From: Bacillota bacterium
GTDB lineage: Bacteria; Bacillota; Sulfobacillia; RBS10-35; JAJYVN01
Assembly (NCBI GenBank): GCA_021791815.1
Contig: JAJYVV010000011.1
Location: 1-44,499, forward strand
Direction: 5' to 3'
Length of the DNA stretch: 44,499 nucleotides
The position numbers and the translations under genes are program-made. The notes below the pieces were generated by a model. It was not told where the DNA came from, did not search any database, and worked only from the letters and a program-made list of their open reading frames with translations. Positions within the stretch are counted from its first letter, which is position 1, and each line of letters starts with the position of its first letter. Of the stretch, positions 8,342 to 16,193 are shown in pieces.

Positions 8342-9250
8342 TCAGATGCGCGGAAGCGCGACCGCGTCCCCGTCGCTCGCCGCGGAGCGAAGCGCCGCCT
8401 CCTGGAACGCGACCGCCTCCACCAGTTCCGCGCCCGACACGGGCGACGGCGCGGCCCGCGAGAGCACCCGGACGATGACCCGCAGGAGGTTGCGGTAGAT
8501 GAACGCGGTGTCCACGCGCGCCGCGACCAGCGCGCGCTCGCCGAACGCCGTGAAGCCGTAGCCGGTGCGGCCCTCCCGCAGGCCCCGCACCGCGCCCAGC
8601 CGCCCGTCGTCCCAGACCCCCAGCACGCCGTCCGCCCCCGCGAGGCTCACGCAGCGCACACTGCGGCAGCCGGGGCCGCCCATCAGGGCGTAAAGGAGCT
8701 CGACGCCGTGGACGCCGTAGTGGAACAGGCCCGGGTTCGCCGGGTGCAGGGACGCCGGGCTGTGGGTCTGCGCGCCCAGCACGCGGCCGACGTCCAGCGC
8801 CAGCACCTCTTCGGCGAACCGCAGCGACGACGCCGACAGCAGGGGCGTGACCGTGCGCGCGGCGGCCTCGACCATCGCGGCCGCGTCCGCGGCGGCGCAC
8901 GCGAACGGCTTGTCGACGAAGACGGGGACGCCGGCGCGCAGCCAGGGCAGCGCGAGCCCCGCGTGGAGCGCGCCCTGCTGCGCCTCGACGAGCACGGCGT
9001 CGAGCCCGTGCGAGGCGAGGTCCTCCGCGACGTCGACGACGGCGACATCCATGTCGCGCAGCGTCTGGACGTACTCTGACACGCGCTCGGGCGCGACCTC
9101 GGAGGGCGCGCCCGGCCACGCGGCGACGACGCGGGCGCCCTCCACCTGCTGCTCCGCGCCGACTCCCACGCCATGGAGGCGCCGCGTGAACTCCACGACG
9201 TGGCTCGTGTCGCATCCGAGGATGCCGAGCCGCAGCGCGGGCCCCGCCAT
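8342..9250 (-). CDS. Gfo/Idh/MocA-like oxidoreductase, divergent member
   Basis: The 302-residue protein begins with a Rossmann-like strand LGILGCDTSHV, in which the canonical GxGxxA/G is replaced by GCDTSH. The lysine motif is VDKPFA rather than EKP. The active-site segment GLFHYGVHGVELLY keeps a His (D-x-G-x-H position occupied as H-Y-G-V-H). The C-terminal domain is shorter than in the other four family members of the window. The start is ATG 9250 with a strong GGGAGGAGGG (complement of 9257-9266) 6 nt away. It is divergent from the ABC operon across 146 nt and followed by the 8303-8338 hairpin. It is probably an NAD(P)-dependent enzyme acting on a small polyol or sugar, but cofactor use should not be assumed given the altered nucleotide loop. 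Confidence 0.8.
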   Translation of the reverse strand: MAGPALRLGILGCDTSHVVEFTRRLHGVGVGAEQQVEGARVVAAWPGAPSEVAPERVSEYVQTLRDMDVAVVDVAEDLASHGLDAVLVEAQQGALHAGLALPWLRAGVPVFVDKPFACAAADAAAMVEAAARTVTPLLSASSLRFAEEVLALDVGRVLGAQTHSPASLHPANPGLFHYGVHGVELLYALMGGPGCRSVRCVSLAGADGVLGVWDDGRLGAVRGLREGRTGYGFTAFGERALVAARVDTAFIYRNLLRVIVRVLSRAAPSPVSGAELVEAVAFQEAALRSAASDGDAVALPRI

Positions 9251-9309
9251 CGCCGGCCCTCCTCCCGGGGCCGCGGCGCCCGGCGCCGTCCCCCGGGGGA
9301 GTGTACACC

Positions 9310-9323
9310 AGGGCGTGCGCCCT
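9310..9323. promoter_or_regulatory. palindrome in divergent spacer
   Basis: AGGGCG-TG-CGCCCT is a 14-nt perfect palindrome, directly after an 8-nt palindrome GTGTACAC (9301-9308), in the 146-nt spacer between a minus-strand oxidoreductase and the plus-strand ABC operon. Such paired palindromes may be operators. A weak -10-like TAGACT is at 9382-9387, only 9 nt before the first GTG of the operon. Confidence 0.3.
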
Positions 9324-9396
9324 GCACCGCCGGCCGGGGCTGCGGGAACCGTGCCGCTGGCGGAAGCGTCCAGATCACGGCTAGACTTCGGCTGGA

Positions 9397-10290
9397 GTGG
9401 TGGCCGCGGTGGTGGCTCCGACATCCGTGCTGGCCCGGGACCTTACCGCGACGTACCCCGGGGCGCCGCGCCCGGCCCTGGCGGGGGTCGACTTCGCCGC
9501 GGGCCCGGGCGTCCACGCGGTCGTCGGGCCGACGGGCGCGGGGAAAACGACACTGCTCCGCGTGCTCGCGGGCCAGTTGCCCCCTGCCGGAGGGCGCGCC
9601 GTGGTGGGCGGGCGCAACGTCGGCCTCCGGCCCCTGGCCGCCCGGGCGGGGGTCGGCTACGTGCCGCAGGAGGTCGGCCTGCCCCATGAGCTTTCTCTTG
9701 CCGAGTACCTCGACGAGCTCCTGGCGCTGGACGGCGAACGGGGGCGCGAGGCGCGCGCCGGCCTGGCGCGGCAGGCCGCCGCGGCCGTCCACCTGGACGG
9801 AGCGCTCGACCGCAGGCTGCGCCATTTCTCGGGCGGAATGCGGCGCCGGGCGCTGCTGGCGCAGGCCCTGGCCCGGCGCCCGTCGGTGCTGCTCGCCGAC
9901 GAGCCGTCGGCGGGCCTGGACCCCGAGGAGCAGCTGACGGTGCGCGACCTGCTGCGCGACCTGGGCCTTCGCTGCTGCGTCGTCCTGGCCACCCACTTCC
10001 TCGACGAGGCCGAGGCCTTGGGCGGACGGGTCACGATCCTGCGGGAGGGCCGGGTGCTCCGCAGCGGGTCCGTGCCCCAACTGCTCGCCGCGGCCCGGGG
10101 CATGGTGTGGATGGTCGGCGCGGACGCGGAGCCGGGCCCGGGTCGCGTCCTGCAACGCACGGTGGAGCCGGGCTCCCGCCGCCTGCTGGGGAGCCCGCCC
10201 GCGGGAACGCCGGCGCGGCCCGCGCCGCCGACGCTCGAGGACGCGTACCTGCTGGCGCTCCTGGGCCAGCTGCCGGGTGATGCCGCGTGA
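9397..10290 (+). CDS. ABC-2 type transporter ATP-binding protein 1
   Basis: This 297-residue ATPase is the first gene of a four-gene export operon. The Walker A is GPTGAGKTT near residues 45-53. Other motifs are a Q-loop (GYVPQE), signature FSGGMRRRALLAQAL, Walker B VLLADEPSAGLD and H-loop ATHFLDEAE. The C-terminal 70 residues include the usual closing TLEDAYLLALLG of ABC-2 ATPases. The start is uncertain: GTG occurs at 9397, 9400, 9409 and 9412. The only Shine-Dalgarno-like run (TGGAG 9393-9397) would suit 9409, while a weak TAGACT at 9382 could make 9397 nearly leaderless. The stop overlaps the next start as GTGA, implying translational coupling. It presumably pairs with the second ATPase to drive the two membrane proteins downstream; the cargo is unknown. 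Confidence 0.9.
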   Translation: MVAAVVAPTSVLARDLTATYPGAPRPALAGVDFAAGPGVHAVVGPTGAGKTTLLRVLAGQLPPAGGRAVVGGRNVGLRPLAARAGVGYVPQEVGLPHELSLAEYLDELLALDGERGREARAGLARQAAAAVHLDGALDRRLRHFSGGMRRRALLAQALARRPSVLLADEPSAGLDPEEQLTVRDLLRDLGLRCCVVLATHFLDEAEALGGRVTILREGRVLRSGSVPQLLAAARGMVWMVGADAEPGPGRVLQRTVEPGSRRLLGSPPAGTPARPAPPTLEDAYLLALLGQLPGDAA

Positions 10291-11348
10291 GCGGCGAGGG
10301 AGGCGCGCCGGGATCTTCCGGGGCGCCCTTCGCGGCGGTCTCCCGGCTCGCGCCGCCGCGTGCGCTGACCGATCCCCCGCCCCTCGAGGCGCGGGCGGTG
10401 GGACAGCGCGCCGGGCCGCTCTGGTTCCTGCGCGACTGCTCGCTGGAGCTGGAGCGGGGCTGCACGGCGCTGGTGGGCCCGAACGGGGCGGGCAAGACGA
10501 CCCTGCTGCGCGTCCTCGCGGGGATCCGGCCGCCCGCGGCGGGGCGCATCTACCTGCACGGGCGGCCCGTGGGGGAAGACGAGCTGCGCCAGGCCGTGGC
10601 GTATGTGCCGCAGTTCCCGGGCGTCCACGGCCGCCTGCGGGCCGCGGCACACCTGGAGCGCATCGCGGCGTGGTGGGGCCTTCCCGCGCCTCGGGCCGAG
10701 GCCGCGGAGGCTCTGGAACGGCTCGGCCTCGCCGCGGCGGCGGACCGCAGGGGCGGCGAACTGGGCGCCGCGGAACGCCGGCGGCTCGCCCTGGCCGAGG
10801 CGTGGATCCGGCGCTGCCGCATCGTCCTGTTCGACGAGCCGACGGCCGATCTGGATCCCGAGGAGCGCGCGGCCTTCTGGGCCGAGCTCTCGGCGCTGCA
10901 GGATGACCCCACGGGCCCGGACGCCGCCTGCGTCACCACCCATCGGTTCGACGAGGTCGGGGCCCATTGCGCGGGGGCCGTGGTCCTGGCGCAGGGGCGG
11001 GTCTGCTTCGCCGGATCGGTCCGGGAACTTGCCGCGCGCGCCGCCGGCCGGTGCTTTCGGATCCCGCCCGCCGGGCACGGGGACGCCGCGGAAACCGCCG
11101 CGGCCTCGGACGGGGCCGGAGCGGCGCAGGGGCCCGGCCGCCGGCCCGGGATCATCATCGGGGTCGATCCCGACGGGGCGCGGCTCACCTTCGGGTACGA
11201 GGCCGACCACCTCCCGGCGGAGGCGGTGCCCCGGGCGCCCACTCCTCTCGACGGGTACCTCCACGCCTTGGTGGAACCCGCTCGCGGGCGCGGCGGCCTG
11301 GGCCGCCGCGCCGCGCGGACGCGCCGCGGGGAAGGTGGAGGGGCGTGA
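10287..11348 (+). CDS. ABC transporter ATP-binding protein 2, degenerate signature
   Basis: A 353-residue ATPase whose GTG start overlaps the stop of the previous gene by 4 nt. The first 35 residues are low-complexity. Walker A is GPNGAGKTT at about residues 64-72, the Q-loop is AYVPQF, Walker B is RIVLFDEPTADLDPEE and the H-loop is TTHRFDE. The signature LSGGQ is replaced by LGAAERRRLALAEA: the Ser-Gly-Gly core is lost while the following basic helix is kept. This suggests an asymmetric heterodimer in which the first ATPase supplies the only competent signature. A 90-residue C-terminal part ends in TPLDGYLHALVE, echoing the TLEDAY end of ATPase 1. The stop overlaps the start of the permease gene, again as GTGA. 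Confidence 0.88.
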   Translation: MSGEGGAPGSSGAPFAAVSRLAPPRALTDPPPLEARAVGQRAGPLWFLRDCSLELERGCTALVGPNGAGKTTLLRVLAGIRPPAAGRIYLHGRPVGEDELRQAVAYVPQFPGVHGRLRAAAHLERIAAWWGLPAPRAEAAEALERLGLAAAADRRGGELGAAERRRLALAEAWIRRCRIVLFDEPTADLDPEERAAFWAELSALQDDPTGPDAACVTTHRFDEVGAHCAGAVVLAQGRVCFAGSVRELAARAAGRCFRIPPAGHGDAAETAAASDGAGAAQGPGRRPGIIIGVDPDGARLTFGYEADHLPAEAVPRAPTPLDGYLHALVEPARGRGGLGRRAARTRRGEGGGA

Positions 11349-13477
11349 GGCGCGGCAGGAGCGAACGGCCCTCCGCTGGCCCTGATCCGGGAACGGCGGG
11401 CGACGGGCCTGGGCGGGAGGCGCCGCCGCCGGAGACGGCCCGGGACCAGCCGCTCCCCGCCGCCGGGACCCCGTGGCAGCCGCCGCCCCCCGCGGCTGCC
11501 GCCTCCGCCTGGCGGCAGGGCTGGATCCTGGCCGCGGGCGCGTGGCGTCTTGCCTGGCGCGAACCGCTGACCCGGTGGCTGCTCGCGCTGGCCCTGCTGC
11601 TCTCCGCCGTGGGAGCCGTCGCCGCCGTGGGCTCGCCCACCGCGGGCGACGGCGCGATCCAGATGCTCGCCGTCTGCCTCCAGGTCGTGCCCTTCGCCGT
11701 CGTTCTGCTGGCGGGCGACGTCTGGCGGCGGGACGCCGACGAGGCCGCGGTCTTCGCCCGGCCGGTGGATGCCCTGACATACGTCCTCGGCCGCGCCGCC
11801 GGCCTGACCATGGTCGGGCTCAGCCTGCTGGGGGCCGTGGCGGCGGCGTCCGCCCTCGGTCTCGTGGCCGTCGCCCGCCTGCCCGTGGGCGCGTCCTTTG
11901 CGTGGATCGGCGTCTTCGCGGGCGTGTACGTGGCGCCGGGGCTGCCGCTCCTCTGCGGGGCGTGCCTCGCGTGGCTCGGCCGCGGCGGGTCGGGACCCCG
12001 CTACCACGCCGCGGTCCTTCTGGGGGCCCTCCTCCTCGCCTTCTACAACTACAAGCTCGACGCGATCGCCGGCCGGGCGCACGTGCTGGCCTTCCTCTCG
12101 CCGCTGCCCGGGTTCCTCACGCTGGGGCTCGCCCTCCCGCCCGCGCTCCTCGGCGCCCCCGCCGTCCCGGGATGGCTCGTCGCCAACCGCGTTCTGTACG
12201 GGGTGGCCGGATTCGGCCTTTTGCTGCTGGCGGCCCGCCGCCGCTCCGCGGGCTTCCCCCGGTTGCCGCTGCGCCGCGTCCGCGGCTGGAGGACCCTGGC
12301 CGTCGCCTCCGCCCTGGGGGCCGCCTCCCTGCTCCTGCGGCTGGGGATGCTCGTGCCGCGGCTGGCGCCGCCCGTCATGGCCGCCGCCCCCCGTTTGGCC
12401 GCGGCCCCCACGCCGGCCGCCTCCGCCCTGGTCCTGAACGTCACGGCGGACGCCCGCGCCGGCACTCTGCGCGGCACGGCCCGGTGGACCCTGCAGCGGC
12501 CGGGAGACGTGTACGTGCTGCTCGACGCCGGGCTCCGGCTGGATACGCCCGCCGGGGCCGCGGCCGCGCCCTTCGGGGACGGGATGGTTCCGGGAACCGC
12601 CGCGCGGCTGTATGAGGTGCACGTGGCGAGTGCGGGCGACCTCGTGCTGCCGTTCGGCGGGCGCCTCCTCCCCGACCCCTCGGCCCTGCCCTACCCGCCG
12701 TTCCCGCTCGCCGAGCCGTTCGAAGGGGCGGCCCTCGGGCACGGGCGGGCGTTCTTCGACGGCCGGGGGACCTGGTACCCCGTGCTGGTTGGGCCGGGCC
12801 TGCGCCCGGCGGCGCCCGGACAGACGACCATCCACCTCGCCGTGACGGGGGTGGACCGCCCGTGGGTGGGCGTGTCGACCCGCGACTACGTCGGGCCGGT
12901 CCTCCCCCCGGTCCTCGGCGCCGCCGCCCCCTACCAAACCTTCAGCGGCGCGGGCTGGCGGCTCCTGGCGGCGGGACCTCCCCCGCCGGCGGAGGCGGCC
13001 GTGCTGACCACGTACGCCCGCGCGGGCCGCCTCCTCGCCGCCGTCCTGCCGGGCGACTTCCCGTCCTCGGGCCCCCTGCCCGTGGCGGTATCGCCCCTTC
13101 TGCTGCATCCCCTGCTGTCCGCCGAGACGCTGTGGATCCCCGGCGCAGAGCCCTTCTGCGTCCCGGCGGACCCGGTCGCCGCTGTCTGCGGTGGGACCGC
13201 CCCCGACCTGGAGACGGCCACCCTCCGGCTGGCGGTGATCGCCTGGGAGGCCCGGCTGGAACTGCCGGGGGGCAACCTCGCCTTGCCGGCGCAGGCGGGG
13301 CGGGGACCGGCGGCCGCCGAACTGGCGCCGCGGGCGGCGGTCTCGGCCTGGGAGGCGTTGGGACGGAGCGCGGCCGTCGCCGCCGCCTGGACGGACGCGG
13401 CCGCCCTGCCCGTTGTCGGCGTCCTGGATCCGGCGCAGAGGGCGGAGGCCCTCGCGTGGGCGGATGCCGCGTCCTGA
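11345..13477 (+). CDS. ABC-2 permease fused to an M1-peptidase-like ectodomain lacking HExxH
   Basis: A 710-residue membrane protein, third in the ABC operon. After a 60-residue Pro/Ala-rich cytosolic N-terminus, about eight hydrophobic segments span residues 75-345, including FAVVLLAGDVW and HAAVLLGALLLAFYNY. The rest (about 360-710) is beta-rich. ARAGTLRGTARWTLQRPGD, then an RGTWYPVL segment, then a VTGVDRPWVGVSTRDYVGP stretch resemble the N-terminal sandwich of M1 aminopeptidases, which are known to be fused to ABC-2 permeases. Where the catalytic HExxH would be expected there is WEARL (634-638), and no HExxH occurs anywhere, so catalysis is unlikely. GTG 11345 overlaps the previous stop. 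The role may be lipid, peptide or antibiotic export, or substrate sensing by the ectodomain; the M1 relationship is inferred by eye. Confidence 0.75.
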   Translation: MRRGRSERPSAGPDPGTAGDGPGREAPPPETARDQPLPAAGTPWQPPPPAAAASAWRQGWILAAGAWRLAWREPLTRWLLALALLLSAVGAVAAVGSPTAGDGAIQMLAVCLQVVPFAVVLLAGDVWRRDADEAAVFARPVDALTYVLGRAAGLTMVGLSLLGAVAAASALGLVAVARLPVGASFAWIGVFAGVYVAPGLPLLCGACLAWLGRGGSGPRYHAAVLLGALLLAFYNYKLDAIAGRAHVLAFLSPLPGFLTLGLALPPALLGAPAVPGWLVANRVLYGVAGFGLLLLAARRRSAGFPRLPLRRVRGWRTLAVASALGAASLLLRLGMLVPRLAPPVMAAAPRLAAAPTPAASALVLNVTADARAGTLRGTARWTLQRPGDVYVLLDAGLRLDTPAGAAAAPFGDGMVPGTAARLYEVHVASAGDLVLPFGGRLLPDPSALPYPPFPLAEPFEGAALGHGRAFFDGRGTWYPVLVGPGLRPAAPGQTTIHLAVTGVDRPWVGVSTRDYVGPVLPPVLGAAAPYQTFSGAGWRLLAAGPPPPAEAAVLTTYARAGRLLAAVLPGDFPSSGPLPVAVSPLLLHPLLSAETLWIPGAEPFCVPADPVAAVCGGTAPDLETATLRLAVIAWEARLELPGGNLALPAQAGRGPAAAELAPRAAVSAWEALGRSAAVAAAWTDAAALPVVGVLDPAQRAEALAWADAAS

Positions 13478-13525
13478 CGCGCGTCGACGGAGCGGGGACC
13501 CGGGACGGGAGGAGGGTCCGGTCCC

Positions 13526-14200
13526 GTGCGCAGCTGGCGGCGCTGGCGCCTCGAGTGGCCGATCCTCGCGGGTCCCGAGACGGCGTTGCCCGTCGTGGCG
13601 CTCGTCGTCTTCACGGGGCTGCACGCGACCCTGCCGCGCTCGGGCGCGGAGTCCTGGGCCCGGCTGTTCGTCGAGAACTGCCAGTCCCTGCTGCCGCTCG
13701 CCCTGGCGCTCGCCGCCGTGCCGGCCCTGCTGCGGGACGCCGAGCACGGGACGGTGGAGGCCGCGATCGTCCTTCCGTCGCGGGCGGTCCTCGCCACCCG
13801 GCTGGCCGTCATCCTGGGCGGCGGCGGCGCCCTGTGCGCCGCCTGGCTGGGGGTCCTCGCCCTCCTGTGGGGACCCGTGGCCTTCGGCGCGGGGCTGTGG
13901 GCCGCGGCCGGACCCACCCTGTTCCTCGCCGGTCTGGGGCTCCTGCTCGCCTCGGCCTCCGGCCGCTCCACCGTCGGCTACCTGGCCGTGATCGGCTGGG
14001 CCACGGGCGACCTCGTGCTCCGCCTGCTGGGCGCGTTCCGGGCCGTGCCCGCCCTCCAGTGGTGCGACGTGTTCGCCTTCCGCTGGCCCCTGCCGGCGCC
14101 CGGCTGGCCCGCGGTGGCGGGTGGACAGGGCGCGTTTGGGGCCGCGCTCCTGCTGGCCACCTTGCTCGCCGCGCGGCCCCTGCTCCGCCGGCTCCTGTGA
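13526..14200 (+). CDS. ABC-2 type permease-like membrane protein
   Basis: A 224-residue, six-helix membrane protein and last structural gene of the ABC operon. The N-terminus is basic (MRSWRRWRLEWP), followed by hydrophobic segments near 22-38, 53-66, 84-110, 115-145, 150-170 and 200-218. A typical ABC-2 coupling region, LLRDAEHGTVEAAIVLP (about 67-83), resembles the cytosolic loop (R-E-x-G-T-x-E) of ABC-2 permeases. The GTG start at 13526 is preceded by GGGAGGAGGG (13507-13516) at 9-nt spacing. It has no soluble domain, so together with the larger permease it would form an asymmetric transmembrane dimer. The operon probably ends here: a 7-bp hairpin follows 14 nt after the stop. Confidence 0.85.
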   Translation: MRSWRRWRLEWPILAGPETALPVVALVVFTGLHATLPRSGAESWARLFVENCQSLLPLALALAAVPALLRDAEHGTVEAAIVLPSRAVLATRLAVILGGGGALCAAWLGVLALLWGPVAFGAGLWAAAGPTLFLAGLGLLLASASGRSTVGYLAVIGWATGDLVLRLLGAFRAVPALQWCDVFAFRWPLPAPGWPAVAGGQGAFGAALLLATLLAARPLLRRLL

Positions 14201-14214
14201 CCCCAGCGACCGCG

Positions 14215-14235
14215 CCCGGGCGAGGTCTGCCCGGG
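14215..14235 (+). terminator. hairpin after the ABC operon
   Basis: CCCGGGC (14215-14221) pairs with GCCCGGG (14229-14235) around a 7-nt loop, 14 nt past the last stop of the operon. There is no U-tract. Confidence 0.45.
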
Positions 14236-14365
14236 GGCAGGTGCGCCCCGGGGGCGGCCGGAGCCCGCGGGGGCCTCAACATTTGCCCGCCATCCCCCGA
14301 CAACAGGACCAAGGGTGATGGCCGCCCGGGTGCGGACCTGGGCGCGCACGGGGAGGTCCGGCACG

Positions 14366-14431
14366 ATGGTGCGAGGGGTCTTGGTCGGGGCCCTGTTCTG
14401 GGCGGCGCTGGCGCTGGCGATCTGGCACTGA
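14366..14431 (+). CDS. 21-residue single-helix microprotein
   Basis: A short frame reads Met-Val-Arg followed by an uninterrupted hydrophobic stretch (VLVGALFWAALALAIW) and a terminal His, the shape of a single-pass membrane microprotein. The ribosome binding site is strong: GGGGAGG at 14350-14356, 9 nt before the ATG. An in-frame ATG at 14318 would add 16 Arg/Thr-rich residues and also sits behind a purine run (AAGGG). A 6-bp hairpin follows the stop directly (14435-14452). It lies on the same strand as the ABC operon, 165 nt downstream, and could be an accessory subunit or an independent small regulator. Nothing homologous is recognised; such short frames can arise by chance in GC-rich DNA, but the signal combination is better than random. 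Confidence 0.45.
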   Translation: MVRGVLVGALFWAALALAIWH

Positions 14432-14434
14432 GCG

Positions 14435-14452
14435 CCTTCTTCGCCGAGAAGG
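14435..14452 (+). terminator. hairpin directly after the microprotein frame
   Basis: CCTTCT (14435-14440) pairs with AGAAGG (14447-14452) around TCGCCG, four bases past the stop. The stem is AT-richer than the other hairpins here. It could also act on the converging rlmCD transcript. Confidence 0.4.
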
Positions 14453-14486
14453 GCCCGACGTGCCGCGGGCATGGGGGACGCGCCGC

Positions 14487-15911
14487 CTACGGACCCTCGC
14501 GTTGCAGGAGCGCCGAGCACTCGACGTGGGGCGTGTGCGGGAACATGTCGACCGGCTGCACCTCGGCCAGCCGGTAGCCGGCGCCGGCCAGCAGTTCCAC
14601 GTCCCGCGCCAGGGTGGCGGGGTTGCACGACACGTAGACCACGCGGCGCGGCCGCGCAGCCGCCACGGCCTCCAGCACCCCGGCCGCGGCGCCCCGCCGC
14701 GGCGGATCGCAGACGACGACGGCCGGCCGCCTCCCCCGCCGGACGAGGTCGGGAACCACCGACTCGGCCGGGCCCAGGTGAAAGCGCGCCCGGTCCTCGA
14801 GGCCGTTGGCCGCGGCGTTGGCGCGCCCGTCGGCCACCGCCGCGGGCACCTCCTCCACGGCCTCCACGAACGCCCCCGCGCGCGCCAGGAAGAGGGTGAG
14901 GGTGCCCACCCCCGCATAGAGGTCGAAGGCCGCCTCCCCCGCGCCGAGGTCGGCCTGGGCGACCGCGGTGGCGAACAGGGACTCCGCCTGGGCCGGGGCG
15001 ACCTGGAAGAACGAGGGCGCCGAGACGAGGAATCGGAGGCCGCCGATCGTCTCCACGAGGTGGTCCGCGCCCGCGAGGGTCCTGGTCTCGGGTCCCAGGA
15101 TCGCGTTGCCGGGCGCGCCGTTGACGTTCTGCACCACGCCCACGCAGGCGGGGAGCGCCGACATCAGGCCCGACGCCATCCGGGCCGCCCACGGGGCCGC
15201 GGGCCTGGCCGTCACCAGGCAGAGGAGAAGCTGGCCGGAGTCCCGGCTGACGCGGCCGACGAGGTGGCGGAGGTCTCCCCGCCGAGTGCGCTCGTCGTAC
15301 GCGGGCACGCCGAGCCGCTGCGCGAGGCGCCGCGTCTCCGCCAGGGCGCGGTCCAGTTGCGGGTGCTGGATGGCGCAGGTCTCGAACGGAACGATCTCAT
15401 GGCTGCGGGCGGCGTAGAAGCCGGCCATGGGCGGCAGGCCCGCCCGGGGCGGCGGTGCGAACGGGACGGCCATCTTGTGGCGGTATCGCCACGGCGGCTC
15501 CGCGGGAAGCGCGGGGCGGACCAGGGGCTCGGGGTCCGCGACGTGCCCGAGCCGGCGCAGCGCCTCCACGACCAGGCGGCGCTTCCAAGCGCATTGGGCC
15601 GGATAGGCGATGTGCTGCCACGCGCACCCCCCGCACGCCGCGTACACGGGGCACGGGGCGCCGACCCGGTCGGGCCCCGCCCGCAGCACGGCCACGATCC
15701 GCGCCCGCGCGAAGCGGGCCGCGCCGTCGGTGACCTCCACCTCCAGGCGGTCGCCGGGCGCCGCCTGCGGGACGAAGACCGCGATGCCGTCGTGCCGGCC
15801 GACGCCATCGCCCGCCGCCGCCAGGGAAAGGACGTCGATCTCGAACCGCGTCCCGGGCGCGATGGCCGCTCCGGGGCCCGGCCGCCGGCCCATGCGTGCC
15901 GTCTTGCCCAT
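14487..15911 (-). CDS. rlmCD: 23S rRNA (uracil-5-)-methyltransferase, RlmCD/RumA family
   Basis: This SAM-dependent enzyme makes 5-methyluridine in 23S rRNA; Bacillota RlmCD modifies both U747 and U1939 (E. coli numbering). It has 474 residues. An N-terminal TRAM beta-barrel (about 20-80) precedes the [4Fe-4S] cysteine cluster C-x5-C-G-x-C (CPVYAACGGC) with the fourth Cys in FETCAIQ. The Rossmann-like methyltransferase domain has DLYAGVGTLTLFLA for SAM binding, VCDPPRRG, and the catalytic Cys in VYVSCNPATLARD. The C-terminal VDMFPHTPHVECSALL contains the family's conserved general base region. There is no Shine-Dalgarno sequence ahead of ATG 15911; instead an extended -10 element ends 6 nt upstream, suggesting a leaderless mRNA. 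A second ATG at codon 7 is an alternative start. Confidence 0.92.
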   Translation of the reverse strand: MGKTARMGRRPGPGAAIAPGTRFEIDVLSLAAAGDGVGRHDGIAVFVPQAAPGDRLEVEVTDGAARFARARIVAVLRAGPDRVGAPCPVYAACGGCAWQHIAYPAQCAWKRRLVVEALRRLGHVADPEPLVRPALPAEPPWRYRHKMAVPFAPPPRAGLPPMAGFYAARSHEIVPFETCAIQHPQLDRALAETRRLAQRLGVPAYDERTRRGDLRHLVGRVSRDSGQLLLCLVTARPAAPWAARMASGLMSALPACVGVVQNVNGAPGNAILGPETRTLAGADHLVETIGGLRFLVSAPSFFQVAPAQAESLFATAVAQADLGAGEAAFDLYAGVGTLTLFLARAGAFVEAVEEVPAAVADGRANAAANGLEDRARFHLGPAESVVPDLVRRGRRPAVVVCDPPRRGAAAGVLEAVAAARPRRVVYVSCNPATLARDVELLAGAGYRLAEVQPVDMFPHTPHVECSALLQREGP

Positions 15912-15917
15912 GCCCGC

Positions 15918-15926
15918 ATTCTACCA
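15918..15926 (-). promoter_or_regulatory. extended -10 promoter of rlmCD
   Basis: Read on the minus strand, TGGTAGAAT matches TGnTATAAT with one mismatch in the hexamer. The hexamer's 3' end is 6 nt from the ATG at 15911, so transcription would begin at or next to the start codon. No -35 hexamer is seen. Confidence 0.45.
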
Positions 15927-16193
15927 GGCCGCAGCGGCCGGGCCCGGGCGCGGGGCGCGACCCGGCTTGGACCCCCGCGGCGTCCCCTCGCGAACGCCCG
16001 CGGAGAGGTCGACCGGAGTCGACGACCTGCGCCTGCTCGGCCCTGGCTAGCCGGTCAGAATTCGACTCCTCCATTCCGACATACGGCCCGCGGAGCCTCC
16101 GGCGTCGGGAAACGCCGCGGGGCGGAGGTGCGCCGGGCGCCGCTGGCTGCTTGTGCCCCAGAGCCGGGCGGGACGCGGCGGGGCGAGCACCTC
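15927..16193. other. intergenic stretch upstream of rlmCD
   Basis: About 270 nt with no frame that looks coded on either strand. The GTG at 16128 is in frame with the small ORF listed next but has a purine run directly abutting it. No tRNA, hairpin or repeat is seen. Confidence 0.35.

Noticed and set aside
10550-13747. Minus-strand frame of more than 1000 codons across the ABC operon
   Set aside because: Low-complexity Arg/Gly/Gln-rich translation opposite genes with intact ATPase motifs and membrane helices.
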